Part shown: piece after piece, positions 41,750 through 51,130 of the stretch
Position numbering within the stretch: the stretch's first letter is position 1
Layout of the letters: every line of letters begins with the position of its first letter
Assembly: GCA_937974555.1 (NCBI GenBank)
Contig: CALJKR010000033.1
Coordinates: 4,505-68,504, forward strand
Reading direction: 5' to 3'
DNA: 64,000 nucleotides
Source: an uncultured Flavobacteriales bacterium
Lineage (GTDB): Bacteria > Bacteroidota > Bacteroidia > Flavobacteriales_D > Sanyastnellaceae
The notes under the pieces: model-generated
Told to the model about the DNA's origin: nothing
The model's database searches: none
The model's input: the letters and a program-made list of their open reading frames with translations, nothing else
Position numbers and translations under genes: made by a program

Positions 41750-42573
41750 TCTTTCAATTCCGCTGGAATGATGCAAACGGGGATAGGCTGCATCTTGTGC
41801 TGGTTGGCGTTATTCATGCGCATGTAAATTCGCAATACCTCCTGTTGACGCGGCAAGGTAGAAGTAGCATAAATATCACTCCAGATCCACTTTCCATTTT
41901 CTTTTACTCCATTGGCCTCCAACCAGTCCATGGCCCATTCTAATTCTGGATAGGTGGCTCCCATTTGATCTTCATCAGAGCGATCATCCTCCCAAAGACC
42001 ATCAGTAGGAGGTGCACTTAAAATGCTGGTCGGAACACCCACATGTTGCGCCAGGGCAAAGACCTCTGTTTTTGTCAAGTCCGCTATGGGTGAAATATCG
42101 ACACCTCCATCACCATATTTGGTGTAAAAACCCACACCAAAATCCTCAATTTTATTTCCAGTACCTGCGACCAATGCACCTCTTAATCCTGCGTGATAAT
42201 ACAATGTCAACATACGCAATCTGGATCGGGTATTGGCCAATGTCAAATGCATGACATGCGGATCGTTAGACTTCTCCCAATGCGCAGTCATCCCATCAAA
42301 ACTTGGGGTCAAATCCACACGAGCGGAAGATACATTGTCAAACCTGTGTTGCAATTGGGCCATGTGCTCTTGTGCCCGAGTCACTTGGCTAGCGGGTTGA
42401 TGAATGGGCATTTCCAGCAAGAACGTGGGCAGCCCTGTCATGGCGCACAAAGTCGAAGTCAAAGCCGAATCTACTCCCCCACTGACACCAACCACAAAAC
42501 CCTTTTGCTTGTTATCCAGCGCATAGGTCTTTAACCAAGACACCAGATGCTCCGTTACTTCAAATAAACGCAT
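41746..42573 (-). CDS. nadE: NAD synthetase
   Basis: The product has 275 residues. It makes NAD from deamido-NAD with ammonia and ATP. The PP-loop is GVSGGVDSALTSTL, and GTGNKIEDFGVGFYTKYGDG is the conserved substrate site. It has no glutaminase domain. Its ATG overlaps the stop of the beta-barrel gene (TAATG). A nadE gene near gldB-gldC is a recurrent arrangement in flavobacteria. Confidence 0.96.
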   Translation of the reverse strand: MRLFEVTEHLVSWLKTYALDNKQKGFVVGVSGGVDSALTSTLCAMTGLPTFLLEMPIHQPASQVTRAQEHMAQLQHRFDNVSSARVDLTPSFDGMTAHWEKSNDPHVMHLTLANTRSRLRMLTLYYHAGLRGALVAGTGNKIEDFGVGFYTKYGDGGVDISPIADLTKTEVFALAQHVGVPTSILSAPPTDGLWEDDRSDEDQMGATYPELEWAMDWLEANGVKENGKWIWSDIYATSTLPRQQEVLRIYMRMNNANQHKMQPIPVCIIPAELKD

Positions 42574-43349
42574 TAGAAAATAATCCCTACGTTGAGTTCA
42601 ATCAAGTTGGCTGCGATGTTGCGACCCGTGGTCTCAACTGATTTACTATCCGATGATAAGGTGGGGTTGCCACTGGTCAATTTTACCACTTCATCCTTGG
42701 ACTTGTAAGTGCTGATCAATCCACCATTGTAAGTAATCCCCGCCATGATGGCGGTGGAGCCCGAAATGGGATACTCAATTCCTGCGGCAATGATCATACT
42801 GGCACGAACCGGCATCAATTCCTTTTGAATCTCGTTTCCGTTGTCAGTGACTATGTCGCGATTAATGGATCGATACGCTCCACCCGCTCCCTGATTATCA
42901 TATTTCATTTGAACCTGATCATCTCCGTACGCTTTGTATAGATAACTGATCCCTGCACCAAACTGACCCCAATATGTGATTCCCGCAATTGGAGAGGTTC
43001 TCAATTTCAAAGTCAATGGAACTTCAACATAGGTCAATTTGTAATCTCGGGTCAAATCATAGATAGAGGACACATCGTTCACCGTTTCTTCATACATGTA
43101 GCGTGTTCTACCTCCCACACGGTATACATTCACACCCGTTCCGATGGCATATTTCTCGGCAAACATCTTGTCCACCACCAAGCCAAATCCAAACTTCAAT
43201 GGGGCTTTATCAATGGTAATATCCCCATTTTCACTCTTCATGTAAGAAATATTGGGGCTCACTTTAATTCCAATTTTATAACCTGAAATTTGGGCTTGGG
43301 TAGCAGTCATTGCCAACGTAGCCAATAGACAAAGCATTACTTTTTTCAT
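42573..43349 (-). CDS. Outer-membrane beta-barrel protein (PorT-like family)
   Basis: The product has 258 residues. A signal peptide ends at ATLAMTATQAQ. Alternating hydrophobic strands and a C-terminal aromatic residue (LIELNVGIIF) suit a beta-barrel. TYVEVPLTLKLRTSP is characteristic of the Bacteroidota beta-barrel family that includes PorT. It is co-transcribed with nadE by a TAATG overlap and diverges from gldB. Membership of the T9SS apparatus is not shown. Confidence 0.82.
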   Translation of the reverse strand: MKKVMLCLLATLAMTATQAQISGYKIGIKVSPNISYMKSENGDITIDKAPLKFGFGLVVDKMFAEKYAIGTGVNVYRVGGRTRYMYEETVNDVSSIYDLTRDYKLTYVEVPLTLKLRTSPIAGITYWGQFGAGISYLYKAYGDDQVQMKYDNQGAGGAYRSINRDIVTDNGNEIQKELMPVRASMIIAAGIEYPISGSTAIMAGITYNGGLISTYKSKDEVVKLTSGNPTLSSDSKSVETTGRNIAANLIELNVGIIF

Positions 43350-43371
43350 GTGTTTCCGTTTAATGAATTAA

Positions 43372-43390
43372 CTTGCACTGCAAATGCAAG
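43372..43390. promoter_or_regulatory. Inverted repeat between the beta-barrel gene and gldB
   Basis: CTTGCA and TGCAAG flank 7 nt in the 53-bp divergent gap. The minus-strand sequence contains TGCATTTG, one base off a -7 box. It may be a shared control site. Confidence 0.35.
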
Positions 43391-43402
43391 GCTAAGCTAA
43401 TC

Positions 43403-44455
43403 ATGAATTGGGAATCAAAAAAACTATTTGTTGGACTTCTGTTGCTTTTCCTCTGGGGCGCGGGCTGCAATGAGCACAACGACCCTCGGAAAAACGTAGA
43501 AATCCCAGAAGAAAAGATAGAACCCATGCACTATACCCGTCTGGATTCCGTTGTATTTCACACCCCTTTTGATTCGCGATTTTCCAAGTCTATTCAACAA
43601 CTTCCCAACGGAATTTCATGTTTGTATGTGGAAGACATCATGCGCATGGGAAGCTGTCAAGACAGCGCCACCTGGGGAATTCTGCAGGAATTTGCCAAAT
43701 TCAAAGACATGAAAGATTTGCAAGTTGCCATTGAAAAAAAACATACCCCCCAGCAAATCAAAACATACAATCAGGAATTTGCGTTGGCTTTTTCTAAGGT
43801 CAAGCTGCAACTCCCTCGCGAAAAAAATCCAAAGCTGGTTTATATGAATGGCGGGCTGTCTGCCGCCTCTTACGCCAAAGACGAAAACCTTTTTATTGGA
43901 TTGGATTATTATCTATATCCTGATCCTTTGGTGAATGAATTTCCCAACGACCGCTTTCCGCTTTACAAGAAGAAAAACATGCAATCGCATTACCTGGTAA
44001 CCAATGCACTTTTCAATTGGTTGAGCTTCCGATACAATCAATACGACAGCCTTCCTCCCGAAAAAAATGACTTCCTCAGTTCCCTTATTTACGCGGGAAA
44101 ATTGATGTATGCAATGGACATTGTATTGCCTGAAGTTCATGACACCACCAAAATGATGTGGAGCCAAAGTGAATGGGAATGGGCCAAAGAAAATGAATTA
44201 AACATTTGGAAAGAGATGGCCAGACAAGAAGTTATGTTTGGGACGCGTAAAGAAGAAATTTACAAGTGGTTCAACGAGGCTCCTTTTACCAACGCCGGCA
44301 ATCTGCCGCAAAAATCCTCTCCACAATTGGGATTGTGGATGGGCTGGAAAATAGTAGCCGCCTACATGGAAAAAAATCCCACAATCACATTAGAACAACT
44401 TTGGAAAGAAAGAAATCATCAGAAAATTCTTTCCGCATTTAAACCAGAAATATAG
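43403..44455 (+). CDS. gldB: Gliding motility lipoprotein GldB
   Basis: The product has 350 residues with a lipoprotein signal (LLLLFLWGAGC, Cys22). The GldB family features are present: LDSVVFHTPFDSRFSKSIQQ-type start, LVYMNGGLSAASY, then FIGLDYYLYPD and WNIWKEMARQ-like stretch near EMARQEVMFG. In Flavobacterium, GldB is needed for gliding and is linked to envelope assembly. The start at 43403 is the first ATG giving a lipoprotein signal; the longer frame begins with a TTG. gldC follows 2 bp later. Confidence 0.92.
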   Translation: MNWESKKLFVGLLLLFLWGAGCNEHNDPRKNVEIPEEKIEPMHYTRLDSVVFHTPFDSRFSKSIQQLPNGISCLYVEDIMRMGSCQDSATWGILQEFAKFKDMKDLQVAIEKKHTPQQIKTYNQEFALAFSKVKLQLPREKNPKLVYMNGGLSAASYAKDENLFIGLDYYLYPDPLVNEFPNDRFPLYKKKNMQSHYLVTNALFNWLSFRYNQYDSLPPEKNDFLSSLIYAGKLMYAMDIVLPEVHDTTKMMWSQSEWEWAKENELNIWKEMARQEVMFGTRKEEIYKWFNEAPFTNAGNLPQKSSPQLGLWMGWKIVAAYMEKNPTITLEQLWKERNHQKILSAFKPEI

Positions 44456-44457
44456 AC

Positions 44458-44790
44458 ATGAGCAAGACATCCAACATTCAAATCGACATAGAACTAGACG
44501 CCAACAAAGTGGCAGAAAACATCTCTTGGGAAGCGTCAGAAACAGGAGAAAGAAGAGACGCCAAAGCCATGATATTGGGTTTTTGGGACAAGCAAGAGCG
44601 CAACACCATGCGCATTGATTTGTGGACCAAAGAAATGACAGTGGACGAAATGAAATTTTTTGTTCATCAAACCCTATTGACCCTCTCTGATAGTTTTGAA
44701 AAATCCACCGGTGACAATCGAATGGCGGCCACCATGCGAGATTTCTGTGAATATTATGCTGAAAAAATGAATATCGGTCCCAATCAGTGA
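44458..44790 (+). CDS. gldC: Gliding motility protein GldC
   Basis: The product has 110 residues, the full family length. It begins SKTSNIQIDIELDANKVAEN and contains AKAMILGFWDKQERNTMRID and a C-terminal MRDFCEYYAEKMNI. It follows gldB after 2 bp, the classic gldBC pair. Family work in Flavobacterium shows GldC aids gliding efficiency. Its TGA overlaps the stop of the convergent lipoprotein gene. Confidence 0.95.
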   Translation: MSKTSNIQIDIELDANKVAENISWEASETGERRDAKAMILGFWDKQERNTMRIDLWTKEMTVDEMKFFVHQTLLTLSDSFEKSTGDNRMAATMRDFCEYYAEKMNIGPNQ

Positions 44791-45293
44791 TTGCACTTTT
44801 TAAGCCAATAGCGCTCTTCGCCTACCTCATGATTTTCATACTCCCCCGTTAGGATAATTTCAACAGAATCTCCTTGAATTCGGTATTGGATATTTCGGGG
44901 GAAATCGTGGTTTAAATTCTCGACCTCCAAATATTTTCTACCCACTTTTTTCATTTGAAATTCTGTTGGATTTTGGGTCATATTGGGATAGGCGATGTAC
45001 ACATATCCCGTTTGTTTTTTCACCAGTGCAAATTTCTCTTTAAAAACAGTATCGGAATCCTCGATGACCCAAGCAAAACCAAAAGCTTCATCCTCTAAAT
45101 CGGCTGGATTCCATTCTTCAAACCCTACTCCTTCACCTGAAGTTGGTCCCGACCACTTCCCTTCCATATTCCGAATAAAACCTTTGGGGATTTGACATGC
45201 TCCCAAACTCCAAATCAGTCCTAAACAAAAAAACAATTTCTTATTATATTGCAAGAAATTGTAAAGTGTACCATAACCCGCTTTACGCATCAT
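44784..45293 (-). CDS. Lipoprotein with a DUF6265-like domain
   Basis: The product has 169 residues from the start at 45293. A membrane signal KLFFCLGLIWSLGAC ends in a lipobox, and the mature part starts CQIPKG. A small beta-barrel-like domain follows with MEGKWSGPTSGEGVGFEEW and NLNHDFPRNIQYRIQGDSVE, matching DUF6265. The function is unknown. The N-terminal region before the signal is unusually long, so a later TTG start is possible. Its start is 12 nt from the divergent MFS start. Confidence 0.75.
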   Translation of the reverse strand: MMRKAGYGTLYNFLQYNKKLFFCLGLIWSLGACQIPKGFIRNMEGKWSGPTSGEGVGFEEWNPADLEDEAFGFAWVIEDSDTVFKEKFALVKKQTGYVYIAYPNMTQNPTEFQMKKVGRKYLEVENLNHDFPRNIQYRIQGDSVEIILTGEYENHEVGEERYWLKKCNH

Positions 45294-45305
45294 AAACGAA
45301 AGATA

Positions 45306-46880
45306 ATGAACGCACAACAAAAAAGAGCATTTACCGCTCTAATCTTGGTTTTTTTCTTCTGGGGCTTTGTGGCTTCGGGCAATGACATCTTGATTCCTGT
45401 TTTTAGAAAAGCACTGGACTTGAGTCAAACACAATCGCAAATGGTTTCCTTTGCTTTTTATGTTGCGTACACTGTGGGTTCGATTGCATATGTTGTCATT
45501 TCTAAAATCAGAAAAAAAGACATACTAGCCAGCATCGGCTATAGAAAAGGCTTGGCCTTGGGATTGGCCATTAGCGCTGTAGGAACAGGAATGTTCTACC
45601 CTGCAGCACAACAATACGTCAACGCTGAAACCAAATACCAAGAGGAATTGGTGGCCTACTATGATCGCATGACCATGATGCATACTGGGCAATTGACTTT
45701 GGACTTTTATGACCAAAATGAGCAAACCAAAATACAAGCCCAATTGGATTTTAAATCGGCCAAAAACACCGCTTTTGGATTATTCATTTCTGGTTTATTC
45801 ATCGTAGGATTGGGATTCTCATTGCAGCAAACCGTGGCCAATCCATTGGCCATAGTGCTCGGAAATCCTGCTGAAGGAAACAATCGTTTGAGTTTGGCCG
45901 GGGGCATCAACAACATCGGAACAACCATTGCACCTTTGATTGTTTCGTTTGCGCTTTTTGGTCAAGTAGGTGCCAACAACGATTTGGATGTCGGTGCTGT
46001 AAAAACACCGTATTTGATTTTGGGACTTGCGTTTTTAGCAGCCGCCTATTTCTTTTTGAAAAGTTCCATTCCAGACCAAATTGAAAACAGCGAAAATGTA
46101 TCCGATACGGACAATCAAAAAAGCGTTTTCAAATATCCCCAATTGGTGTTGGGTATGGTAGCCATTTTTGTTTACGTCGGAGTTGAAGTTTCCACCGCAT
46201 CCAATCTGCCTGAATTCATGAAACAAAAATTACATGTACAGGAAAGTGACATCGCGCCCTACGTTTCACTTTTCTGGGCCAGTTTGATGATTGGCCGTTG
46301 GACCTCGGCAGGTATGGTGTTTGCCAAAAGTGACAAACAAAAAATGCTTTTCCGCTTTTTATTGCCCTACGGAGCGTTCATGGTTTTCTTGATTAGCAAC
46401 GCCATTGCAGGACGGGATGTCACGGTATTTTTCCCCTATACTGGAGTCATCGCCTTGTTGGTATTGGCCGATTACCTGAGCAAAGGCAATCCATCCAAGC
46501 AGTTGATGATCTACTCTTTGGGTGGTATATTGGCCTTGGCTGTTGGAATATTTGGCGAAGGCATGACCAGCGCCTACGCCTTCATCAGCGTCGGATTGTT
46601 CTGTTCTACCCTCTGGCCTTGCATTTACACACTGGCTATTTCAGGCTTGGGAGCCAAAACAAATGAGGCTTCAGGATACTTAATCATGATGATCATGGGT
46701 GGCGGTTTTATCAGTGTCACGCAAGGCGCATTGGCGGAGGTCTCCAGCATTGGAATTCAAACTTCATATTGGGTAGGAGTCGCTTGTTTTGCCTATTTGG
46801 CTTTCTATGGCTTCCGTGCAGCACAAATATTAAGAAGTCAAGGCTTGGAATTGGAGCCCGTCAAAGGAGGTGGTCACTAA
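45306..46880 (+). CDS. Sugar MFS transporter (FucP/GluP-like)
   Basis: The product has 524 residues with about 12 membrane helices. The N-terminal FFFWGFVASGNDILIPVFRK matches the FucP-type sugar:H+ symporter family, as does ANPLAIVLGNPAEGNNRLSL and the later GGGFISVTQGALAE. An unusually long soluble loop with NAETKYQEELVAYYDR lies near residue 105-160. The substrate is likely a monosaccharide. The start at 45306 is the first ATG in frame; upstream sequence is antisense to the DUF6265 gene. Confidence 0.9.
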   Translation: MNAQQKRAFTALILVFFFWGFVASGNDILIPVFRKALDLSQTQSQMVSFAFYVAYTVGSIAYVVISKIRKKDILASIGYRKGLALGLAISAVGTGMFYPAAQQYVNAETKYQEELVAYYDRMTMMHTGQLTLDFYDQNEQTKIQAQLDFKSAKNTAFGLFISGLFIVGLGFSLQQTVANPLAIVLGNPAEGNNRLSLAGGINNIGTTIAPLIVSFALFGQVGANNDLDVGAVKTPYLILGLAFLAAAYFFLKSSIPDQIENSENVSDTDNQKSVFKYPQLVLGMVAIFVYVGVEVSTASNLPEFMKQKLHVQESDIAPYVSLFWASLMIGRWTSAGMVFAKSDKQKMLFRFLLPYGAFMVFLISNAIAGRDVTVFFPYTGVIALLVLADYLSKGNPSKQLMIYSLGGILALAVGIFGEGMTSAYAFISVGLFCSTLWPCIYTLAISGLGAKTNEASGYLIMMIMGGGFISVTQGALAEVSSIGIQTSYWVGVACFAYLAFYGFRAAQILRSQGLELEPVKGGGH

Positions 46881-46945
46881 TTCCCAATAAATCCAAACAG
46901 ATCCAAATCCGCAACTTTTCACCCCCCGTTAGGGTGGGTATCGCT

Positions 46946-46953
46946 TATTTTTG
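46946..46953 (+). promoter_or_regulatory. -7 box of the M16 protease operon
   Basis: TATTTTTG is a perfect TAnnTTTG box, 23 nt before the ATG at 46977. No good -33 TTTG is seen. Confidence 0.45.
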
Positions 46954-46976
46954 TTACACTTAAAAAATTCAAATTG

Positions 46977-48296
46977 ATGAAACAAATTTTTGTCCTGGCA
47001 ATGGGTTTGTTGACAGCCGTCAGCTCAGCCTCTGCCCAGAATATTCGTTTTACCGAATATGACCTCAAAAATGGACTTCATGTAATTCTACATGAAGACC
47101 ACAGCACCCCCATCGTGGCCGTGACCGTATTGTACCACGTGGGATCCAAAAACGAACAAGTAGGACGTACGGGCATGGCCCACTTCTTTGAGCATTTGTT
47201 GTTTGAGGGAACTGAAAACATCGGTCGTGGTGAATATTCCAAATATGTAGAAAATGCCGGTGGTGGTTTAAATGCCAATACCTCTCAAGACCGAACTTTC
47301 TATTATGACCTTTTGCCCAGCAATCAATTGGAGTTGGGACTATGGTTGGAGAGCGAGCGCATGATGCACGCCAAAGTGGAAAAAGAGGGAATTGAGACGC
47401 AACGTGAAGTAGTAAAAGAAGAGAAGCGTCAGCGTTATGACAACCAACCTTACGGGAATTTGTTTCCTGAAACGTTGAAACGCGCCTACAAGAATAACTC
47501 TTATGCTTGGGCGCCCATCGGATCATTGGATGATTTAAACGCGGCCAAAGACCAAGATTTTGTAGATTTCTACCACATGTATTATGTTCCCAATAATGCA
47601 ACGTTGAGCATCGCCGGAGACTTTACACCGGAGCAAGCCAAACGTTGGATTGAAGCTTATTTTGGTCCCATCGCCAGAGGAAAAGACATACAACGTCCTG
47701 TTTTCAAACCTGAACCCAAAGGCGAAGTACGCGATGTAATCAAAGTAAAAGATCAATTGCCTTTGATGGTACAAGCTTACCGCATTCCTGCGCAAGGCAC
47801 ACCAGAATTCTATGCCGTTGACATGTTGAATACACTACTTTCCAATGGTACGAGTTCTCGCTTGAACAAAAGCGTCGTTGAAGAAAAAGAATTGGCCATC
47901 TTCAGTGGTGCCTTTACTTTTAATCTTGAGGATCCAGGATTGACCTTGTCATACACAGTAGCCAACATGGGCGTCGACGTTCAAGAGTTGGAAAAAGCGG
48001 TGAATGACGAATTTGTTCGTCTTCAGAACGAACCCATCACCGACGCAGAATTTCAAAAGTTGAGAAATCAGATTGAAAGCAATTTCATCTCTGGAAACTC
48101 AAGCATGGCGGGTATTGCTGAAAGCTTGGCCAACTACCATACTTACTATGGGGATACCAACTTGATCAATACCGAAATTGAACGCTACATGAAAGTCACC
48201 AAAGAAGACTTGATGGCAGCAGCAAAAAAATACTACACCCCAGACAACAGAGTGACTTTGTTCTTTGAACACGATCCTTCATTGTTGGAAAAATAA
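46977..48296 (+). CDS. M16 zinc metallopeptidase, catalytic subunit
   Basis: The product has 439 residues with a signal peptide (GLLTAVSSASAQ). The inverted zinc motif HFFEH is at about residues 69-73 in GMAHFFEHLLFEGT, and a downstream Glu in REVVKEEKRQRYD completes the site. The second half is the usual M16 C-terminal repeat. It should act in the periplasm on peptides or signal sequences, as a heterodimer with the next gene. The start is the ATG at 46977; an in-frame TTG sits one codon before. Confidence 0.95.
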   Translation: MKQIFVLAMGLLTAVSSASAQNIRFTEYDLKNGLHVILHEDHSTPIVAVTVLYHVGSKNEQVGRTGMAHFFEHLLFEGTENIGRGEYSKYVENAGGGLNANTSQDRTFYYDLLPSNQLELGLWLESERMMHAKVEKEGIETQREVVKEEKRQRYDNQPYGNLFPETLKRAYKNNSYAWAPIGSLDDLNAAKDQDFVDFYHMYYVPNNATLSIAGDFTPEQAKRWIEAYFGPIARGKDIQRPVFKPEPKGEVRDVIKVKDQLPLMVQAYRIPAQGTPEFYAVDMLNTLLSNGTSSRLNKSVVEEKELAIFSGAFTFNLEDPGLTLSYTVANMGVDVQELEKAVNDEFVRLQNEPITDAEFQKLRNQIESNFISGNSSMAGIAESLANYHTYYGDTNLINTEIERYMKVTKEDLMAAAKKYYTPDNRVTLFFEHDPSLLEK

Positions 48297-48308
48297 TCTT
48301 GAATTTCC

Positions 48309-50381
48309 ATGAAAAAATATATTGTATCCCTAATCTGCTTCTCTCTGGTATTGGGAGCTGCAGCTCAAAAAATTGATCGAAGCAAGGCACCTGCCGCTGG
48401 TCCTGCTCCAAAAATTCAAATTGGTGCTTACCAACTTTTCACTTTGGACAATGGTCTTAAGGTGATTGTTGTAGAAAACCACAAACTTCCAACGGTTTCT
48501 TACTCTCTTCAATTGGATTTGGATCCCATCAAAGAAGGTGATAAAGCAGGCTATACCTCACTTGCGGGAAGCTTAATGAGCGCGGGTACTGAAAGTAAAA
48601 CCAAAGACCAAATCAGCTCTGCCGTTGATTTCATTGGCGCCAATTTCTCTACTTCGGCTGATGGTATTTACGCTGATTGCTTGACCAAGCATAGCGAAAC
48701 ACTTTTGAATATTTTCAATGATGTTTTGCTTCATCCATCTTTTCCAGAGAGCGAATTGGAAAAAGAAAGAAAGAAATCTTTGAGCGGATTGGCCTCTGAA
48801 CAAACCGACCCCAACTCCATTTCTTCACGTATTGGAAACATGGTGAAATACGGTAAAAATCATCCCTATGGTGAGCAAATGACCGAAGCAACCTTGAAGA
48901 ATATCACTCGTGAAGATTTGGTCAATTATTACAACACTTATTTCCGTCCCAATGTTGCGTATTTGGTTATCGTTGGAGATATCACCTTGGAAACAGCCAA
49001 GACGCAAGCCAACAAATACTTTGGTACTTGGAGTAAAGGAGATGTTCCCAAATTGAAAGTCAGGGCTCCTAAAGTTCCTGCTGGAAATGAAGTGGTGTTT
49101 GTTCCTGTTCCTGGAGCTGTTCAATCGGTTATTGATATCACTTACCCCATCGATTTATTGCCTGCTACTTCTGACGCTTTGGTGGCCAGTGTATTGAACA
49201 ACATCCTTGGCGGTAGCGGTTTCCAAACCCGATTGATGCAAAATTTACGTGAAGACAAAGCCTACACATATGGCGCCTATTCAGAAATTGTTGCTGATGA
49301 TTTTGTCGGTTACTTCAGTGCTGGTGCAAGCGTAAGAAATGAGGTTTCTGATAGCTCTGTTACTCAATTCATGTATGAAATCTCAAGATTAACCACAGAA
49401 TTGGTAGATGACAAAACTTTACAAACCATCAAAAACATCATGATGGGTCAGTTTGCTCGTTCTCTGGAGCGTCCACAAACTGTCGCTCGATTTGCGAAGA
49501 ATATCGAACGCTATCACCTACCCAAAGACTTTTATGAAACCTATTTGGAGAGATTAAATGCGGTTACTGCCCAAGACGTAATGGCCTTGGCCGCTCGCGT
49601 TCTTCTACCCAACAATGCCTATATCACGGTTGTAGGTAATAAGGACATTGAGAAAACTTTGTTGCCTTTTGACAAAGATGGGAAAATCTTGAAGTTCAAT
49701 CCCGACGGTTCAGTTTATGTGGAGATGAAGCCAATACCTGCTGGCGTCACCGTAGAATCCGTGATGAACAATTACATCAATGCAACCGGTGGGACAGAAA
49801 AACTAAGCAAAGTAAAATCTGTGGTTCAAAAGGGGACATTGGACTTGGGTATGGCCAAATTGGACATGACTACACAAATCATCCCCAATGAGGCATTGAA
49901 GGTAACTATGTCCATGAACAACAATCCCATGATGATTCAGACTTGGGATGGTACCGAATTGAAAATGTCACAGATGGGACAAAACATCGAAGCGGATGCA
50001 GCGGCTATTCAACAAGCCAAAATCCAATGTGATTTGATGGCCGAGACCCACTTGTCTCAATATGGCATAACATCCACATTGAAAGGAATTGAAGTGATGA
50101 ACGGAAAAGATGTCTATGTGGTAGAGAACGTAGATTCTTTTGGTACTTCATCCACTGATTACTACGACGTAGCCAATGGATTGAAAGTAAAAACAGTCAC
50201 GGTTCAAAAGCAAGGTGAAAAATCAGAAACCTCTGAAACCACCATTCTGGAGTACAAAGAGGTGGATGGTTTGAAATTTCCTTCACGCATCAAAACCGCT
50301 GCCGGTGGTCAAAACATGGAAGTAATCGTAAGTGAGGTTATTCTGAACAGCAAATTGAAGAAAAAAGATCTCATCAAGTAA
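48309..50381 (+). CDS. M16 peptidase-like non-catalytic subunit with C-terminal LolA-like domain
   Basis: The product has 690 residues. A signal peptide ends near AAAQ. Residues about 35-465 are an M16 fold, but the HxxEH motif is missing: the equivalent stretch reads GYTSLAGSLMSAGTESKTK. The other half has YTYGAYSEIVADDFVGYF, a typical M16B substrate-binding region. From about 470 a separate beta-rich domain (INATGGTEKLSKVKSVVQKG, TETTILEYKEVDGLKFPSRI-like end) resembles LolA/outer-membrane lipoprotein carrier folds. It lies 12 bp after the catalytic partner, so together they form a two-subunit protease. The domain assignment is inferred. Confidence 0.88.
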   Translation: MKKYIVSLICFSLVLGAAAQKIDRSKAPAAGPAPKIQIGAYQLFTLDNGLKVIVVENHKLPTVSYSLQLDLDPIKEGDKAGYTSLAGSLMSAGTESKTKDQISSAVDFIGANFSTSADGIYADCLTKHSETLLNIFNDVLLHPSFPESELEKERKKSLSGLASEQTDPNSISSRIGNMVKYGKNHPYGEQMTEATLKNITREDLVNYYNTYFRPNVAYLVIVGDITLETAKTQANKYFGTWSKGDVPKLKVRAPKVPAGNEVVFVPVPGAVQSVIDITYPIDLLPATSDALVASVLNNILGGSGFQTRLMQNLREDKAYTYGAYSEIVADDFVGYFSAGASVRNEVSDSSVTQFMYEISRLTTELVDDKTLQTIKNIMMGQFARSLERPQTVARFAKNIERYHLPKDFYETYLERLNAVTAQDVMALAARVLLPNNAYITVVGNKDIEKTLLPFDKDGKILKFNPDGSVYVEMKPIPAGVTVESVMNNYINATGGTEKLSKVKSVVQKGTLDLGMAKLDMTTQIIPNEALKVTMSMNNNPMMIQTWDGTELKMSQMGQNIEADAAAIQQAKIQCDLMAETHLSQYGITSTLKGIEVMNGKDVYVVENVDSFGTSSTDYYDVANGLKVKTVTVQKQGEKSETSETTILEYKEVDGLKFPSRIKTAAGGQNMEVIVSEVILNSKLKKKDLIK

Positions 50382-50402
50382 TAGAAAATACATTGTCAAT
50401 AA

Positions 50403-50432
50403 AAAGGGCTGCATCATGGGATGCGGCCCTTT
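50403..50432 (+). terminator. Terminator of the M16 operon
   Basis: A 13-bp stem AAAGGGCtGCATC/GATGCgGCCCTTT with one mismatch and loop ATGG is followed by further T residues. It lies just after the M16 stop at 50381. Confidence 0.9.
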
Positions 50433-50452
50433 TTTATTTCTAATTTCACCTC

Positions 50453-51130
50453 ATGAGTCAAGCCATTGTCCAAATCGTAAATGGAAGTATTTTCCAATCC
50501 AAAATTCCCATTCTTGAGAATGTCAACTTTGATATTCAACCCGGTGAATTTGTATTCTTGATTGGTAAAAGTGGTAGCGGTAAAAGTAGTTTCTTAAAAA
50601 CTTTGTATGCTGATCACGACATACAAGCCCAGGAGGCCCATTGTTGTGGATTTGATTTGAAAACCATCAAGCGCAAGGACATTCCTTTTTTGAGAAGAAA
50701 AATAGGAATCGTCTTTCAAGAGTTTGAACTATTGAGTGATCGCACCGTTTATGAGAACCTGGCTTTTGTGTTGGAAGCCACCGGTTGGAAGGCTGAGGCT
50801 GCAATGAAAAGCAGAATTGAAAGTTCTTTGGAAAGTGTTGGTCTACATGATAAAAGCGAAAAGAAACCCCATCAGCTCAGTGGTGGTGAAAGACAACGCG
50901 TGGCCATTGCTCGTGCCCTTCTCAATACCCCTTCATTGATCATCGCTGACGAACCCACCGGGAATTTAGATCCCCAAATGAGTTTGGAGATTACAGAACT
51001 TTTGTATCAAATCTCCCAAGCAGGGACAGCGGTACTCATGGCCTCCCATGATTACATCGCGATGCAAAAATTCAATGGTGATGTATGGGTGTGTCAAGGC
51101 AATACACTAACCCGTGCAGAAAACCGATGA
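50453..51130 (+). CDS. ftsE: FtsE-like ABC transporter ATP-binding protein
   Basis: The product has 225 residues. Walker A is GKSGSGKS at residues 38-45, the ABC signature is LSGGERQRVAIARALL, and Walker B is LIIADEPTGNLDP. The length and short FtsE-type architecture fit FtsE, which with FtsX controls murein hydrolases at the septum. No ftsX lies next to it; a LolD-type role is the alternative. Its stop overlaps the GT2 start (ATGA). Confidence 0.88.
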   Translation: MSQAIVQIVNGSIFQSKIPILENVNFDIQPGEFVFLIGKSGSGKSSFLKTLYADHDIQAQEAHCCGFDLKTIKRKDIPFLRRKIGIVFQEFELLSDRTVYENLAFVLEATGWKAEAAMKSRIESSLESVGLHDKSEKKPHQLSGGERQRVAIARALLNTPSLIIADEPTGNLDPQMSLEITELLYQISQAGTAVLMASHDYIAMQKFNGDVWVCQGNTLTRAENR

